DNA of 64,000 nt from Synechococcus sp. RedBA-s. GTDB taxonomy: Bacteria > Cyanobacteriota > Cyanobacteriia > PCC-6307 > Cyanobiaceae. A program made the translations under genes and the position numbers. The stretch spans positions 1 to 64,000 of the forward strand of contig NZ_JAGQBF010000014.1 of NCBI RefSeq assembly GCF_024345495.1, in the 5' to 3' direction. Below the pieces are notes generated by a model. It had not been told where the DNA came from, did no database searches, and saw nothing but the letters and a program-made list of their open reading frames with translations. This document shows, piece after piece, positions 1-6,903 of this stretch (position 1 is the first letter of the stretch; every line of letters starts with the position of its first letter).

Positions 1-58
1 TCTTCTGCCGAAGCCTGTGGATGCGCTTCTCCTCATCCCAGAATCCACGCTGTCCCAT
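1..58 (-). mobile_element. IS5-type transposase, N-terminal start, cut by window edge
   Basis: Reading leftward from an ATG at 58, the reverse strand encodes MGQRGFWDEEKRIHRL before the window ends. This opening (M-G-Q-x-G-F-W-D-x-x-x-R) is typical of IS5-family DDE transposases common in cyanobacteria. The rest of the gene lies outside the window, so intactness cannot be judged. The segment to about position 137, ending in a sequence that reads GGGCACCTCGAAAAATC on the minus strand, may be the terminal region of the element. An internal fragment of a similar transposase occurs at 6520-6774. Confidence 0.6.
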
Positions 59-137
59 TCAGCTGTGTTGAACTGAACCAATTCTATAGCATATTTCATA
101 GTCTGTCAGGGAGCGGCGTAGATTTTTCGAGGTGCCC

Positions 138-319
138 TTAAGAGTTCGCTGAAAAACGTTTCGGACCTCCAATCGCAGAGCGGTGAGGCTCAAAAGAGAG
201 ACAGTTCCAGCAGTATCTCAGCTCCCCGCGGGTCATTCCGGGGAGCAGAACTGCATGGATTTGAAGGGTTCACCCAGAATCGTCCGTCGTCCGCAGGCTT
301 TTTCAACAGCCTCTTAAAG
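138..319. repeat. Terminal-inverted-repeat pair, MITE-like or IS remnant
   Basis: The sequence at 138-156 (TTAAGAGTTCGCTGAAAAA) is matched by the reverse complement of 301-319 (TTAAGAGGCTGTTGAAAAA) at 14 of 19 positions. About 144 bp without a convincing ORF separates them. The outer TTAAGAG and inner TGAAAAA are identical. Such ends resemble IS termini. The unit is too short to encode a transposase, so it may be an internally deleted copy. It lies between the IS5 transposase start and the truncated end of the integrase relic. Confidence 0.5.
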
Positions 320-339
320 TTATCTACGCCGATTTAGTT

Positions 340-900
340 TAGTCACTAAATATAATATCTTTCCTTGCTGGGCAGCGATGAGCCCGCGGCAATATCCTTT
401 CCTTGCTAGCCTCGTTCTGATGCAGGGGTCGGAAACTGTCTTGCCAGTGCCATGCGCAGCAGTACGCGACCCGGCCGGCTGTCAGGTCAGCACGGTGGAG
501 CTCCCGAACATCAAAGAGGTGCTCACGCCAGAACTCCACAAGGCTGGCAGGACGATGGTGAATCGCCCCTTGTCGCCATTGCCGCTGCGAACGATCAGCC
601 ACCAGGCGCGCACAACTCCTTCAAGGTTGCCCACATCACCCCCAAGCACCTCTCTGCAAAGAATAAAGATGGGCAGAAAGCGCCTGACTCTTGGTGGAAG
701 TACTCACCTGCCCCACTGTGGACAGATGGGACAGGAAGGCATTGATCTCCGTCTCGTCCATCTACCTGGGATGCCACATCCCGTGACAGCGCCGCGCTTG
801 CAATACCTCCCATTAACGATCCATCGGCTGTGGTGCAGGAGCCTCATCCATGCGACCAACGCGACGCCTCCTTCAGTACACCCCTCCGCTCCAGCGCGGT
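340..900 (-). pseudogene. Degenerate integron-type tyrosine recombinase (IntI-like)
   Basis: Pieces of an integron-integrase-like protein can be read on the minus strand in changing frames. From about 770: HPR, a stop where family members have E, then MDETEINAFLSHLS and STKSQALSA. A frameshift leads to EVLGGDVGNLEGVVRA, then LIVRSGNGDKGRFTIVLPA, SLVEFWREHLFDVRELHRADL and ALARQFPTPASERG. These correspond in order to the family segments HPREM..AFLTHLA, TQNQALxALLFLY, EVLGI..L..VVRAK, VR.GKGxKDR.T.LP, L..HL..V..LH..DL and LPxALARKYPxA. The central region between VVRA and VRSG is deleted, and the C-terminal catalytic R-H-R-Y part is missing. Several stops and frameshifts mean no product. No attC-like cassette array was seen nearby. 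The match is from memory of the family. Confidence 0.6.
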
Positions 901-998
901 GGGTCGATTAGCCTGGCCTCAAGGTGGCTTTCAGCAGGTGCTGCTGGTGGGTGGTGCACGGACTATTGACGACAACGCTCCTCCTGACATGACCATCT

Positions 999-2303
999 AT
1001 GGCCCACGCCCTGGTGCTCCTGGCGAGCCCGTCGCGGGAAGCTGTGCTGCTCGACTGGCTCGACCGCCAGGCCCTGGCCGTCTCCGGTTTTCCGTTGCTC
1101 GCCACCGCCGAACTGGCCCAGCGGCTCCGCAGCGATCCCCGCACCGCCCAGCTGCCGGTGATGGCGCTCGAGGCGCTCGCCGAGGGGGGCGACATCCAAT
1201 TGGCCGCCCGTTTGCTGGCGGGTGAGGTGGCGGCGGTGATCGCCTTCCTCGATCCGGAGGCGCCACCGGGCACCCCGCCCGATGGCCGGCTGCTGATCCG
1301 CGCCTGCGATCTGGCCGCCGTGCCCCTGGCCCTCAATGCCGCCACTGCCGAGCTGGCCCTGCGGGGCCTGGCCCACGGCCGCTCGGCCTACCTGCTGTTC
1401 AACCCCGTGGCCGGCCAGGGGGATGCCAACGCAGATCTGGCCCTGATCCGTTCGATCCTCGAGCCCCAGCTCCTGGTGACGGTGCTTCTCACCGGGCCCG
1501 GCACCGATCCGGGCGACCAGTGCCGGGAACTTGTCGAGTTGCTCCAGGCCCGGCCGGCCGGAGAGGTCGGCAATGTGATGATCGTGGCCTGCGGCGGCGA
1601 CGGCACCGTCTCGGTCGTGGCGGGGGCGGTGGCCGGCACCGGCATTCCCCTTGGCGTGATCCCCCGTGGCACCGCCAATGCCTTCGCCGCGGCCCTCGAC
1701 ATCCCCACCGACCTGGTGGCCGCCTGCGAGACGATCCTGGCCGGCCACACCCACGTCGTGGACGCCGCCCGCTGCAACGGCCTGCCGATGACCCTGCTGG
1801 CCGGGGTCGGCTTCGAGGCCGGGATGGTGGATCGCGCCACCCGTGAACTCAAAACGATGCTGGGTCCGCTCGCCTACGTGCTCGCCGGCGCCCAGCAGCT
1901 GGTGAGCCAGCAGCCGTTCCAAGCCCGCGTCGAGATCGACGGCACCGTCACCGAAATGCAGGCCGTCGCCATCACCGTGGCCAACGTGGCCCCCGCCACC
2001 TCCGTGCTGGCCCAGGGCTTCGGGCGGGTGATCCCCGACGACGGCCTGCTGGAGGTCACGATCGCCTCGCCCAGCACCCGCCTGCAGGGACTCAACGCCC
2101 TCGCCTCCCTGCTCACCTCCGCCGTGGTGCAGTCGCCCAGCAACCACCCTGATCTTCTGTGTCTGCGGGCGAGTCACATCACGATCACCACCGACCCTCC
2201 CCAGCGACTGGTGATCGACGGCGAAATGCTCGATGCCGACCCGGTGACCTTCACCTGCCTGCCCAGCGCCCTCACCGTGTTCGCGCCGCTGCCGCCACCG
2301 TGA
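999..2303 (+). CDS. YegS/diacylglycerol-kinase family lipid kinase with N-terminal MGS-like region
   Basis: A 434-residue protein. Residues ~130-434 form a diacylglycerol/sphingosine kinase catalytic domain, with FNPVAGQGD near residue 134, the nucleotide-binding signature GGDGT near 199, the following GTANAFA, and a conserved VDGEM-like C-terminal motif (VIDGEMLDADPV). Residues 1-125 resemble the methylglyoxal-synthase-like domain placed before the kinase in some cyanobacterial homologues. It probably phosphorylates a lipid or lipid-like alcohol with ATP at the membrane; the substrate cannot be inferred. Its stop codon overlaps the GTG of the next gene, so the two are likely co-transcribed. 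Confidence 0.85.
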   Translation: MAHALVLLASPSREAVLLDWLDRQALAVSGFPLLATAELAQRLRSDPRTAQLPVMALEALAEGGDIQLAARLLAGEVAAVIAFLDPEAPPGTPPDGRLLIRACDLAAVPLALNAATAELALRGLAHGRSAYLLFNPVAGQGDANADLALIRSILEPQLLVTVLLTGPGTDPGDQCRELVELLQARPAGEVGNVMIVACGGDGTVSVVAGAVAGTGIPLGVIPRGTANAFAAALDIPTDLVAACETILAGHTHVVDAARCNGLPMTLLAGVGFEAGMVDRATRELKTMLGPLAYVLAGAQQLVSQQPFQARVEIDGTVTEMQAVAITVANVAPATSVLAQGFGRVIPDDGLLEVTIASPSTRLQGLNALASLLTSAVVQSPSNHPDLLCLRASHITITTDPPQRLVIDGEMLDADPVTFTCLPSALTVFAPLPPP

Positions 2304-3826
2304 ATCTCGCCTCCGAAGCGGGCATCGCCACCAAGGTCAGCCGCATGGCCGAACGGGTTCGCTGGGGCCATCCCGAGATCGTCCGCTGTGGCATCGATCC
2401 CTGCCTCCTGGCGATCGAGGCGAATCCGGATTCGCCCGAGGCTTTCTCCTTCCTTGTGCTGGGGGACAGCGGCACCGGGCTGCACCGCCGCGACAGCCCC
2501 CAGCGGCAGGTGGCCGAGCAACTGATCTCCCATGGCGCCGATGCCCGCTTCCTGCTCCACACCGGTGATGTCGTCTACCAGGTGGGCTCCAGCGAGCAGT
2601 ACCCGGACAACTTCATCCGCCCCTACCGCGAGTGGATCATGGGCGGCGAGGACTGGCGGCGGCTGCACTACGACCGGCTTGTCTTCCGGGTGCCGTTCCT
2701 ACCGGTGCTCGGCAACCACGACTACTACGACCTGCCGGCGCCGCTGGGGCTGCTTGCCGGTCTGACGGCGCCGCCACGGCGCCTGCTGAGGGCCTGGCTG
2801 GATCTGGGTGTGGGCTGGCACGGTTCCTACGTGGGCCAGGCGTGGGCCCGCGCCTTCCTTGATGGTCTTGGCGCTGTGCCGGAGGCGGACCTCGGCGAGC
2901 ACCTCGCCCGCACCCGCAGCGCCACGGTCGACGGGGTCCGCTGCCTGCTCTACCGCCCCGGCCAGTTCACCCGCCTGCCCCACCGCCACTACACCTTCCG
3001 CTGGGCCGGCGTCGATGTGTTCGCCCTCGACTCCAATACCTTCAACCAGCCCCTGCCGGCCGGCACCGACAACGGGGACCTGCGGGAGCGCCGCCAACGG
3101 CTCGACGCCGAACGCGCGGCCCTGCTGCTGTCCCTGGGCCCCCTCAGCGGCGACGAGGATGCCCGCGACGATCGGGCCACCAAGGCCGAGCAGCTCGATG
3201 AACAGATCCGTGACATCGACAAGCAACTGACCAGCGGGCCACGGGCAGTCGATGAGGCCCAGCTCGACTGGTTCGCCGACGCCCTGATCGCCTCCTGGCG
3301 CAACCCGGCGGTGCGGGGCCGGCTGCTGGTGCTGCACCATCCCCCCTACGTCACCGAGGTGAGCAAGTGGGACCAGGGCCAGACCCTGGCGGTGCGCGCC
3401 CAGCTGCGCCGGGCCCTCGATCGGGTCGCCGCCGCCCTCGGTGATCGGCCGGCCGGCCGCCCCCTGCTGGATCTCGCCTTCAGCGGCCACGCCCACTGCC
3501 TGGAGCTCCTCAGCACCGGCGACACCGGCCACGGCGATGCACACATCCCCTGGGCCATCTGCGGCGGCAGCGGCCACAGCCTGCGCCGCCAGCGGCCGGA
3601 GGGGTCCGAGCTGCTGGAGGGTCCACCGGGCAGCCAACGTGTCGTGGCCCGCTCTCGCCTGTTCCTCGGCCGCAGCGGCCGGGGCTCCGCCCTGCGTCGC
3701 GCCTATTCCGCCCTGCGGGTCGACGTGGCGGCCGGCACCCCGCTGAAGCTGACGCTCACGCCGCTGGTGGCGGAGAAGGCTGAAGGGAAATGGCGGCCCT
3801 ACCGCGGAGCAGGGATCGCGCTGTAG
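2300..3826 (+). CDS. Calcineurin-like metallophosphoesterase
   Basis: A 508-residue metallophosphoesterase. The metal-binding motifs appear in order: LVLGDSG, HTGDVVYQ, VLGNHDYY, LLVLHHPPY and AFSGHAH, which is the full set for a dinuclear-metal phosphatase. There is no obvious signal peptide. I chose GTG 2300 because it forms a GTGA overlap with the kinase stop; ATG 2345 is an alternative. An open frame continues upstream to 2159, but that part is the kinase gene read in another frame. An insert between the GNHD and HH motifs (~residues 170-330) is rich in charged residues. Substrate unknown; coupling to the lipid kinase suggests phospholipid or phosphate metabolism. Confidence 0.85.
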   Translation: MNLASEAGIATKVSRMAERVRWGHPEIVRCGIDPCLLAIEANPDSPEAFSFLVLGDSGTGLHRRDSPQRQVAEQLISHGADARFLLHTGDVVYQVGSSEQYPDNFIRPYREWIMGGEDWRRLHYDRLVFRVPFLPVLGNHDYYDLPAPLGLLAGLTAPPRRLLRAWLDLGVGWHGSYVGQAWARAFLDGLGAVPEADLGEHLARTRSATVDGVRCLLYRPGQFTRLPHRHYTFRWAGVDVFALDSNTFNQPLPAGTDNGDLRERRQRLDAERAALLLSLGPLSGDEDARDDRATKAEQLDEQIRDIDKQLTSGPRAVDEAQLDWFADALIASWRNPAVRGRLLVLHHPPYVTEVSKWDQGQTLAVRAQLRRALDRVAAALGDRPAGRPLLDLAFSGHAHCLELLSTGDTGHGDAHIPWAICGGSGHSLRRQRPEGSELLEGPPGSQRVVARSRLFLGRSGRGSALRRAYSALRVDVAAGTPLKLTLTPLVAEKAEGKWRPYRGAGIAL

Positions 3827-3856
3827 ACCGGAAGCGCTTCCGTCGTTGAGGGCCAG

Positions 3857-4418
3857 TTGCTGATGGCTGGGGCATGGAGGCTCCGGCGGCCCCGGGTGAT
3901 CACCGCAACGCCATGGTGGCCGCCTGCAGTTCTGAGCTGTCCAAGGGCCGGATTGAGCCTGATGCTCCAGCAGCAGCAACACCCGGGCGCCAAGAACCCG
4001 GTGACGGTCTGCCGTCAGGTGATCGATTTTGCGCTCAAGCCCAACCGGTTGCTGGTGCTGGAGGCTGGCGACAGCTTGAACCTCATCGCCGAGCGCTACG
4101 GCACCACCCACCGTGCAGACGTTGCGGGCGGTGAATTCGGATCTGGCTCAGCAGGGGCCGATCACCACGGCAGGCGGCGACACGCTCAAGCAACTGGCGA
4201 TCCACTACGACACGACGGTGGATTGGTTGTGGCTCTACAAACCGGACTACGACCGCTGGCCCCGCAGTGATCCGTTCCCCGTTGGCATCCGACTGGGTGT
4301 GGGTGTGGGTCAGGATCCCTGCAATGCCGATCTCGTTTTGAGCCCATGCGTTGCCTTGCCCCTCTGCTGGCCCTTGCTGCAGCCGTCGGTCCTTTCCTCT
4401 GCGGTGCCCCTGCTGTGA
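3857..4418 (+). pseudogene. Frameshifted LysM-domain protein
   Basis: Two reading frames together give one LysM-type protein. The first (from 3857) ends in the start of a LysM motif, LEAGDSLNLIAERYGTT. The second (from 4113) continues LRAVNSDLAQQGPITTAGGDTL and WLWLYKPDYDRW. The switch is at 4099-4113, where the run ACCACCCACC has one C too many to keep frame; removing one C restores the join TTVQTLRAVNS. LysM domains bind peptidoglycan or related glycans. After GIRL the second frame runs into the next gene without its own clear end. It may be a pseudogene or a single-base sequence error. Confidence 0.6.
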
Positions 4419-4600
4419 TGGCGGCCCCGGATCCGGCCGCCCAGGGTGGCACCAAGGCGATATTCGCCACCAAAGCCGAGGCGGAAGCTGCCGCGAAACA
4501 CTTCAACTGCAAGGGCGCCCACAAGATGGGTGAGATGTGGATGCCCTGTGCCAGCCACGGCGATGCCTCCGGCACTCACACCAGCCCGATGGCGCACTGA
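4346..4600 (+). CDS. Secreted small DUF3721 protein
   Basis: An 84-residue protein with a signal peptide (hydrophobic core LLALAAAVGPFLCGAPAVMAA, cleavage likely near residue 27), followed by one DUF3721-like domain: KAIFATKAEAEAAAKHFNCKG, then AHKMGEMWMPCASH. The two cysteines (FNC and MPC) frame the domain and may form a disulphide or bind a ligand. Its stop overlaps the ATG of the next gene (TGATG), and that gene ends in the same domain, so the two probably act together in the cell envelope. Function unknown. Confidence 0.75.
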   Translation: MRCLAPLLALAAAVGPFLCGAPAVMAAPDPAAQGGTKAIFATKAEAEAAAKHFNCKGAHKMGEMWMPCASHGDASGTHTSPMAH

Positions 4601-5028
4601 TGGCCAATTCAGCCTGTGGTACCAAACCCAAGCTCATCTCGATCGGCATCGCCCCCCTCGGGATCATCTCGATCGGCATCGTGCCGATGGGCGTGGTGAG
4701 CATCGGCATCGTGCCGATGGGTGTAATCAGCATCGGTGCCGTGGCCATGGGGGTGATCAACGCCTCCGTGGTGGGGATGGGCGTGCTGATCGCCGGCGTC
4801 AATGTGATGGGTGTCTGGTGGGTCGGCCTGGAGGGGATGGGCCCCTACCGGCTGGGGGGATCAGCCGGGCAGGTGCATCACCAGCACGGGCAGCAGGGGG
4901 GCAGCCCGAATCTCTACGCCTACCCGAGCAAGCAGATGGCACTCCAAAAGGCGACAGAGCTGGGCTGCGAGGGCGTCCATGCCATGGGGTCGCTGTGGAT
5001 GCCCTGCCAGGAGCATCCACAGCCGTGA
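4600..5028 (+). CDS. Decapeptide-repeat protein with C-terminal DUF3721 domain
   Basis: A 142-residue protein. After an 11-residue lead come seven consecutive 10-residue repeats (residues 12-81): LISIGIAPLG, IISIGIVPMG, VVSIGIVPMG, VISIGAVAMG, then three more diverged units. Glycine is fixed at position 10 and is usual at position 5, so the units read as paired pentapeptides. The C-terminus (~residues 98-142) is a DUF3721-like domain, YPSKQMALQKATELGCEG then VHAMGSLWMPCQEH, as in the gene just upstream. The hydrophobic glycine-phased repeats could form a beta-solenoid or sit in a membrane. No signal peptide is evident. I chose ATG 4600 from the TGATG overlap. Confidence 0.75.
   Translation: MANSACGTKPKLISIGIAPLGIISIGIVPMGVVSIGIVPMGVISIGAVAMGVINASVVGMGVLIAGVNVMGVWWVGLEGMGPYRLGGSAGQVHHQHGQQGGSPNLYAYPSKQMALQKATELGCEGVHAMGSLWMPCQEHPQP
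4633..4842 (+). repeat. Seven 30-bp tandem repeats inside a coding gene
   Basis: The 210 bp encoding the seven decapeptides is a 30-bp-period tandem array. Units two and three are nearly identical at the DNA level (the core atcggcatcgtgccgatggg occurs twice), and the later units diverge. It is a coding repeat that could expand or contract by slippage. Confidence 0.8.
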
Positions 5029-5038
5029 CCCAGCGCCT

Positions 5039-5469
5039 TCAGCGCACCAGCAGACCGATCGGTCCGAGCGCCAGGAAGCCGCCGAACAGAGCAAGCACCG
5101 GGCAAGCTTGGCGGTCCAGTGGGCCGGCAGGCGTCTGAGCACGAGATAGGTGCCGCCCCGCCACTCACCACCAGCGAGCCGGCGAACGCCCCCAGCCGCC
5201 AGCTGGCAGCCGTGAGATCACCGGGCGCCTCCTGGCCGTGGAGCAAGGTGTTCATCGCCGATGACGCAGGCCAGGGCCCAGAGCTACAGCTGGCCCGAGA
5301 TGTAGGAGGCGGCAGCCCCCATGGCGATCAATAGCAGCAGATGGTCGGTGCCAAGCAGGGGATGGAGGGAACCGGCGGCTGGGCCGCCAGGACCACAGCC
5401 AGGGGCGAGAAACAGACGATCGGGGCCAGGGACCTGGCGGTCGGATTGGAGGGTGAAGTCATCGAACAT
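5039..5469 (-). pseudogene. Broken HupE/UreJ-family membrane protein
   Basis: Read on the minus strand, HupE-like pieces appear in several frames. The order is MFDDFTLQ (from 5469), HPLLGTDHLLLLIAMGAAAS and YISGQL with an in-frame stop, WALACVIGD, ASWRLGAFAGSLVVSGGAA, TYLVLRRLPAHWTAKLA, and finally VLALFGGFLALGPIGLLVR with a normal stop at 5039. The HPLLGxDHLL motif is typical of HupE/UreJ proteins linked to nickel uptake. At least three frame changes plus a stop make it nonfunctional. Confidence 0.6.
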
Positions 5470-6047
5470 CCCGGTCCACGCCGGGGTTGAGGGGAACAGG
5501 AAACGGCGAGCGTTCTGACTCAGGAACCACACCGGAGGGTGGGGCTCCATCCCAGCTGCGGGACAGCGCCGGACTCCCATCGGGCTTTCCTCGTTGCCTT
5601 TCGGGCGTGTCCACCGAAAAACGTTCGCTCCCATTGTGCGCCGATTGCCGCTGCTGGGCCGCTGCCTGGGGCAAGGTTCAGACTTCCGCTGGCCCTGGAA
5701 CGGAATGATGGCGCACACGTCACCCGTGCAGATCGACCGCCTCGTGCGGCAAGGGGGAGCCCTGTTCTTTTCCCAGCAGGAGCTGTGGGCCGCACGCTCC
5801 TGCTTAAGTCCTATCCCCCTGGCGAGCCCATTCCGCTCGCCCTGCATCTCCTTGGCCTGGTATCTGGCTTGCTTGCGCTTTTCGTTCAGCGCTGATGGAT
5901 CCACGCTTCCTCCGTCAGCTCGATCAACGAAGCGGCGATCGTCTCTCTTGCCATGGGCAGGGCGGACCCCCCATGGTCCTACTGGACCTTCGCGAGCCAC
6001 CATCAGCAGATGAAGGAGCCATCGTTGGAACGTGAGTGGAAGCTTCC
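5470..6047. other. Gene-free stretch, nothing recognised
   Basis: No convincing gene was found between the HupE relic and the antitoxin gene. Short plus-strand ORFs end at 5895 (tail reading LALHLLGLVSGLLALFVQR) and overlap a 46-codon ORF at 5895-6035, but neither resembles a known family. The stretch is probably degraded sequence like its flanks. Confidence 0.5.
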
Positions 6048-6242
6048 ATGGCGATCGCGATCGAACTCAGCGACCACCAGGCCCAGGCGCTGAGCGAAGT
6101 TGCTGCACTGCTCCAGGTTCCAGAGGCTGTGTTGGCCGCTGCAGCTGTGTGGGATCTGCTGGCTCACCAGTCCGCCGATTTTGATGCTGCCGCGCAACGC
6201 GTGCGGGACAAGAACCAGGAGCTCTATCGACGCCTGGCTTGA
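6048..6242 (+). CDS. Small antitoxin-like protein upstream of a Doc-type toxin
   Basis: A 64-residue acidic, helical protein (MAIAIELSDHQAQALSEVAA at the start) without a recognised fold signature. It is called an antitoxin from its size, its position directly upstream of a Fic/Doc gene and the TGATG stop-start overlap, the normal arrangement of Phd-Doc modules. GTG 6036 would add four residues. Since the toxin gene is shortened, the antitoxin may no longer be needed. Family assignment is inference from context. Confidence 0.55.
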   Translation: MAIAIELSDHQAQALSEVAALLQVPEAVLAAAAVWDLLAHQSADFDAAAQRVRDKNQELYRRLA

Positions 6243-6520
6243 TGCGTTGGCCGCACCTGACCGAGGTACTGGAGCTGCACTGTTGCCTGATTCAGCAGAG
6301 TGGAGTCAGGGCGTGCCTACGCGATCTGGGCTTGCTGGAAGCCTCTCTGGCCCAGCCCCGCCAGAGCGTTGCCGGTGTTGATCTTTTCCCCGGATTGATG
6401 GCGAAAGCAGCAGCCCTGGGCTTTTCCCTGATCCAGCACCCCTTCGTGGACGGGAACAAGCGCATCGGCCATACCGCCATGGAGACCACCTTGGTGCTCA
6501 ATGGATTGGTCTGGGAGTGA
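6242..6520 (+). CDS. Doc-type Fic toxin, C-terminally truncated
   Basis: A 92-residue Fic/Doc protein. Visible are LRDLGLLEASLAQP, the second conserved block AAALGFSLIQHPFVDGNKR with the Fic signature HPFVDGNKR, and GHTAMETTLVLNG. Doc proteins transfer a phosphate or AMP to targets such as EF-Tu, using the histidine of this motif. Typical family length is about 125-130 residues. Here the frame stops at LVLNGLVWE, and the last ~30 residues are replaced by an IS5 transposase fragment. The catalytic motif survives but the C-terminal helices are gone, so activity is doubtful. Confidence 0.7.
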   Translation: MRWPHLTEVLELHCCLIQQSGVRACLRDLGLLEASLAQPRQSVAGVDLFPGLMAKAAALGFSLIQHPFVDGNKRIGHTAMETTLVLNGLVWE

Positions 6521-6774
6521 TGAATACCATTTCTGATGCCATCACCATTGCCTTCTTTCGCAAGCGGCTCCGCAAGGCAGGTGTCATCGATGAGCATTTT
6601 GAACGGTTTGAGGTGCACCTGCGATCCCATGGGCTGGAGGCCCGTGGTCGGCAGATCATCGAGCCACGCTGGTCCCTGTTCCCTAGCCTCAAGGCTTCTG
6701 CGAAGCAGTAGCAGCGGAACACTCGGGAGGAGAACAAGACCATCAAGGATGGAGCCATCCAAGAGAAGTGGTAA
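6520..6774 (+). pseudogene. IS5-family transposase fragment
   Basis: The frame starting at 6520 reads ISDAITIAFFRKRLRKAGVI, then HFERFEVHLRSHGLEARGRQII. This is the internal segment of IS5-type transposases preceding the first catalytic aspartate (GGQIIDATLVPVPKQR). The DNA continues gccacgctggtccctgttcc (ATLVPVP) out of frame, and after a stop QRNTREENKTIKDGA follows to about 6774. N-terminus, catalytic core and inverted repeats are absent. It abuts the truncated toxin directly. Confidence 0.7.
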
Positions 6775-6903
6775 ACGCATACTCGCCAGGCCTCCGGCTC
6801 AGCGTCTGCTGCAGTTGTCTGTTGCAGTTGTCGGCGCGTGAGAAGCAGGGGCCTGACGTTTGAGCAGAATTGATTCACCGCGCGTCAGTACGGCTTTCCT
6901 GGG

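Noticed and set aside
900-998. Possible attI/attC site near the integrase relic
   Set aside because: No core-site pair or attC-like imperfect palindrome was visible here or in the flanks.
963-2177. A 404-codon minus-strand open frame
   Set aside because: It mirrors the lipid kinase gene; composition is Gly/His/Gln-rich with no family similarity.
4633-4842. Regular 30-bp repeats suggestive of a CRISPR array
   Set aside because: The repeats are contiguous without spacers and encode an in-frame decapeptide repeat.
5895-6035. A 46-codon ORF starting with a TGATG overlap
   Set aside because: No family similarity or clear ribosome-binding site; it lies in a degraded stretch, so I did not call it a gene.
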